A DNA stretch of 52,139 nucleotides from Hyphomicrobiales bacterium (GTDB taxonomy: Bacteria > Pseudomonadota > Alphaproteobacteria > Rhizobiales > CAJQND01). The stretch's first letter is position 1, and the number at the start of each line of letters is the position of its first letter. The stretch covers positions 1 to 52,139 of the forward strand of contig JANQOW010000024.1 in the NCBI GenBank assembly GCA_028285595.1. The letters run 5' to 3'. The notes beneath the pieces were generated by a model that saw only the letters and a list, made by a program, of their open reading frames with translations, made no database searches and was not told where the DNA came from. A program made the position numbers and the translations under genes. This document shows positions 51,408 to 52,139 of the stretch, in pieces.

Positions 51408-52139
51408 ATGTCAAAATGGCTTGTTTCAACGGAGTGGCTTGCAGACCATCTGTCGGCGCCTGATGTGGTGGTGATGGATGCCTCCTGGCATTTGCCGACA
51501 GAGGATCGCGATCCTAAGGCGGAGTATCTGGAAGAGCATATTCCAGGCGCCCTCTTCTTTGACATCAATGAACTGTCAGACTCTGAGAGTTCTCTGCCAC
51601 ACATGCTGCCGGCGCCGGAGAAGTTCGCGTCTCGCATGCGGCGTATGGGTGTGGGCGACGGGAACCGGGTCGTGGTCTACGATACCCAAGGGCTGTTTTC
51701 CGCCGCGCGCGCCTGGTGGATGTTCCGGGTCTTCGGTCATGAGGACGTGGCTATTTTGGATGGCGGCTTGAAGAAGTGGAAGGATGAGGGCCGCCCTCTC
51801 GACTTTGACGAGCCGCGCCCGCGCCAGGAGCGTCACTTCAGTGCCAGACTGCAAACAACCATGGTCGCTGACCGTGAGGACATGGAGAAGATCTCCGCAT
51901 CAGGCAGCCGCCAAATCGTGGATGCCCGCTCCGCTCCGCGCTTTGCCGGCGAGGAGGTTGAGCCACGCGCCGGTTTGCGCTCTGGCCACATTCCCGGCAG
52001 CCGCAACGTGCACTACGCCACGCTTCTGAACCCGGACAGTACGGTGAAATCCGCAGACGAAGTTGAGGCTGCGTTCAAGCAAGCCGTTACGCCCGAACCG
52101 CACGTGGTGGCCACGGGCTGGCTGAGATCGATACCGGCT
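51408..52139 (+). CDS. sseA: 3-Mercaptopyruvate sulfurtransferase/thiosulfate sulfurtransferase (3' partial)
   Basis: This frame runs for 244 codons to the end of the window without a stop. The N-terminal rhodanese domain (about 6-120; LDGGLKKWKDEGRPL at its end) and the beginning of the second (IVDARSAPRFAGEEVEPRAG, then SGHIPGSRNVHY) are typical of SseA. The active Cys loop (family CGSGVTA) should come next, but the last ten codons read VATGWLRSIPA instead, with no Cys. The end of the contig may be faulty or rearranged. GGGAGG precedes the ATG. It lies 38 bp after the amidinohydrolase. Confidence 0.8.
   Translation, partial: MSKWLVSTEWLADHLSAPDVVVMDASWHLPTEDRDPKAEYLEEHIPGALFFDINELSDSESSLPHMLPAPEKFASRMRRMGVGDGNRVVVYDTQGLFSAARAWWMFRVFGHEDVAILDGGLKKWKDEGRPLDFDEPRPRQERHFSARLQTTMVADREDMEKISASGSRQIVDARSAPRFAGEEVEPRAGLRSGHIPGSRNVHYATLLNPDSTVKSADEVEAAFKQAVTPEPHVVATGWLRSIPA

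Overview
The window looks like chromosomal DNA from an alphaproteobacterium, most likely of the Hyphomicrobiales (Rhizobiales) type. The reasons are the GC-rich coding sequence, the DUF2849 - sulfite reductase - DUF934 gene order, a MetZ-type methionine route, an Lrp/AsnC regulator and OmpA-family proteins with long Arg/Gln-rich stretches. The genes are densely packed and no transposase, phage gene, plasmid gene or CRISPR array was found. Both ends cut through genes.

Layout. (1) 0-5 kb: a fatty acid beta-oxidation operon (fadE 3' part, fadI-type thiolase, fadJ-type bifunctional enzyme) followed by a convergent tRNA-Pro(GGG). (2) 5-9.9 kb: two secreted proteins of unknown function, a flavodoxin-like protein, an HD-domain protein with a possible diiron site, an M24 peptidase-family protein and a TauE/SafE exporter. 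(3) 10-16 kb: a sulfur block with an XRE-cupin regulator divergent from DUF2849-cysI-DUF934, facing metZ and two tandem rhodaneses. Four promoter regions of this block carry the same 18-bp inverted repeat, YGTTY-N8-RAACR in the gene direction, so a local sulfur regulon is likely. (4) 16-26 kb: a metallo-beta-lactamase-fold hydrolase, a dimethylglycine/sarcosine dehydrogenase-like flavoprotein, a GNAT enzyme, a large OmpA-family protein with 99-bp tandem repeats, D-Ala-D-Ala ligase, a small secreted protein, an aminotransferase and a fatty acid desaturase. (5) 26-34 kb: a secreted copper amine oxidase, a glutathione transferase, a HAD-IIA protein, two putative regulators, and an operon of a PaaG-like isomerase with a DUF2182/DUF1326 pair. 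(6) 34-40 kb: an alanine:cation symporter and a universal stress protein divergent from an Lrp/AsnC regulator, a UbiH-type hydroxylase and a YadG/YadH-like ABC exporter. (7) 40-47 kb: an OmpA/Ig-like protein with two small membrane proteins, a strongly codon-biased DcaP-like porin, a TPR-sulfotransferase and a lipoprotein serine protease. (8) 47-52 kb: a quinone oxidoreductase and an operon of aldehyde dehydrogenase, isochorismatase-like hydrolase, amidinohydrolase and a 3-mercaptopyruvate sulfurtransferase cut by the window end.

The most interesting signals are the shared operator of the sulfur block with its candidate regulator, the compact operon that would fit breakdown of a guanidino/ureido compound, the HD-domain protein resembling diiron C-P bond oxygenases, the hendecad repeat array in the OmpA protein, and a nested inverted repeat at the lrp start. 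All functions are read from sequence motifs by eye; no database search was run.
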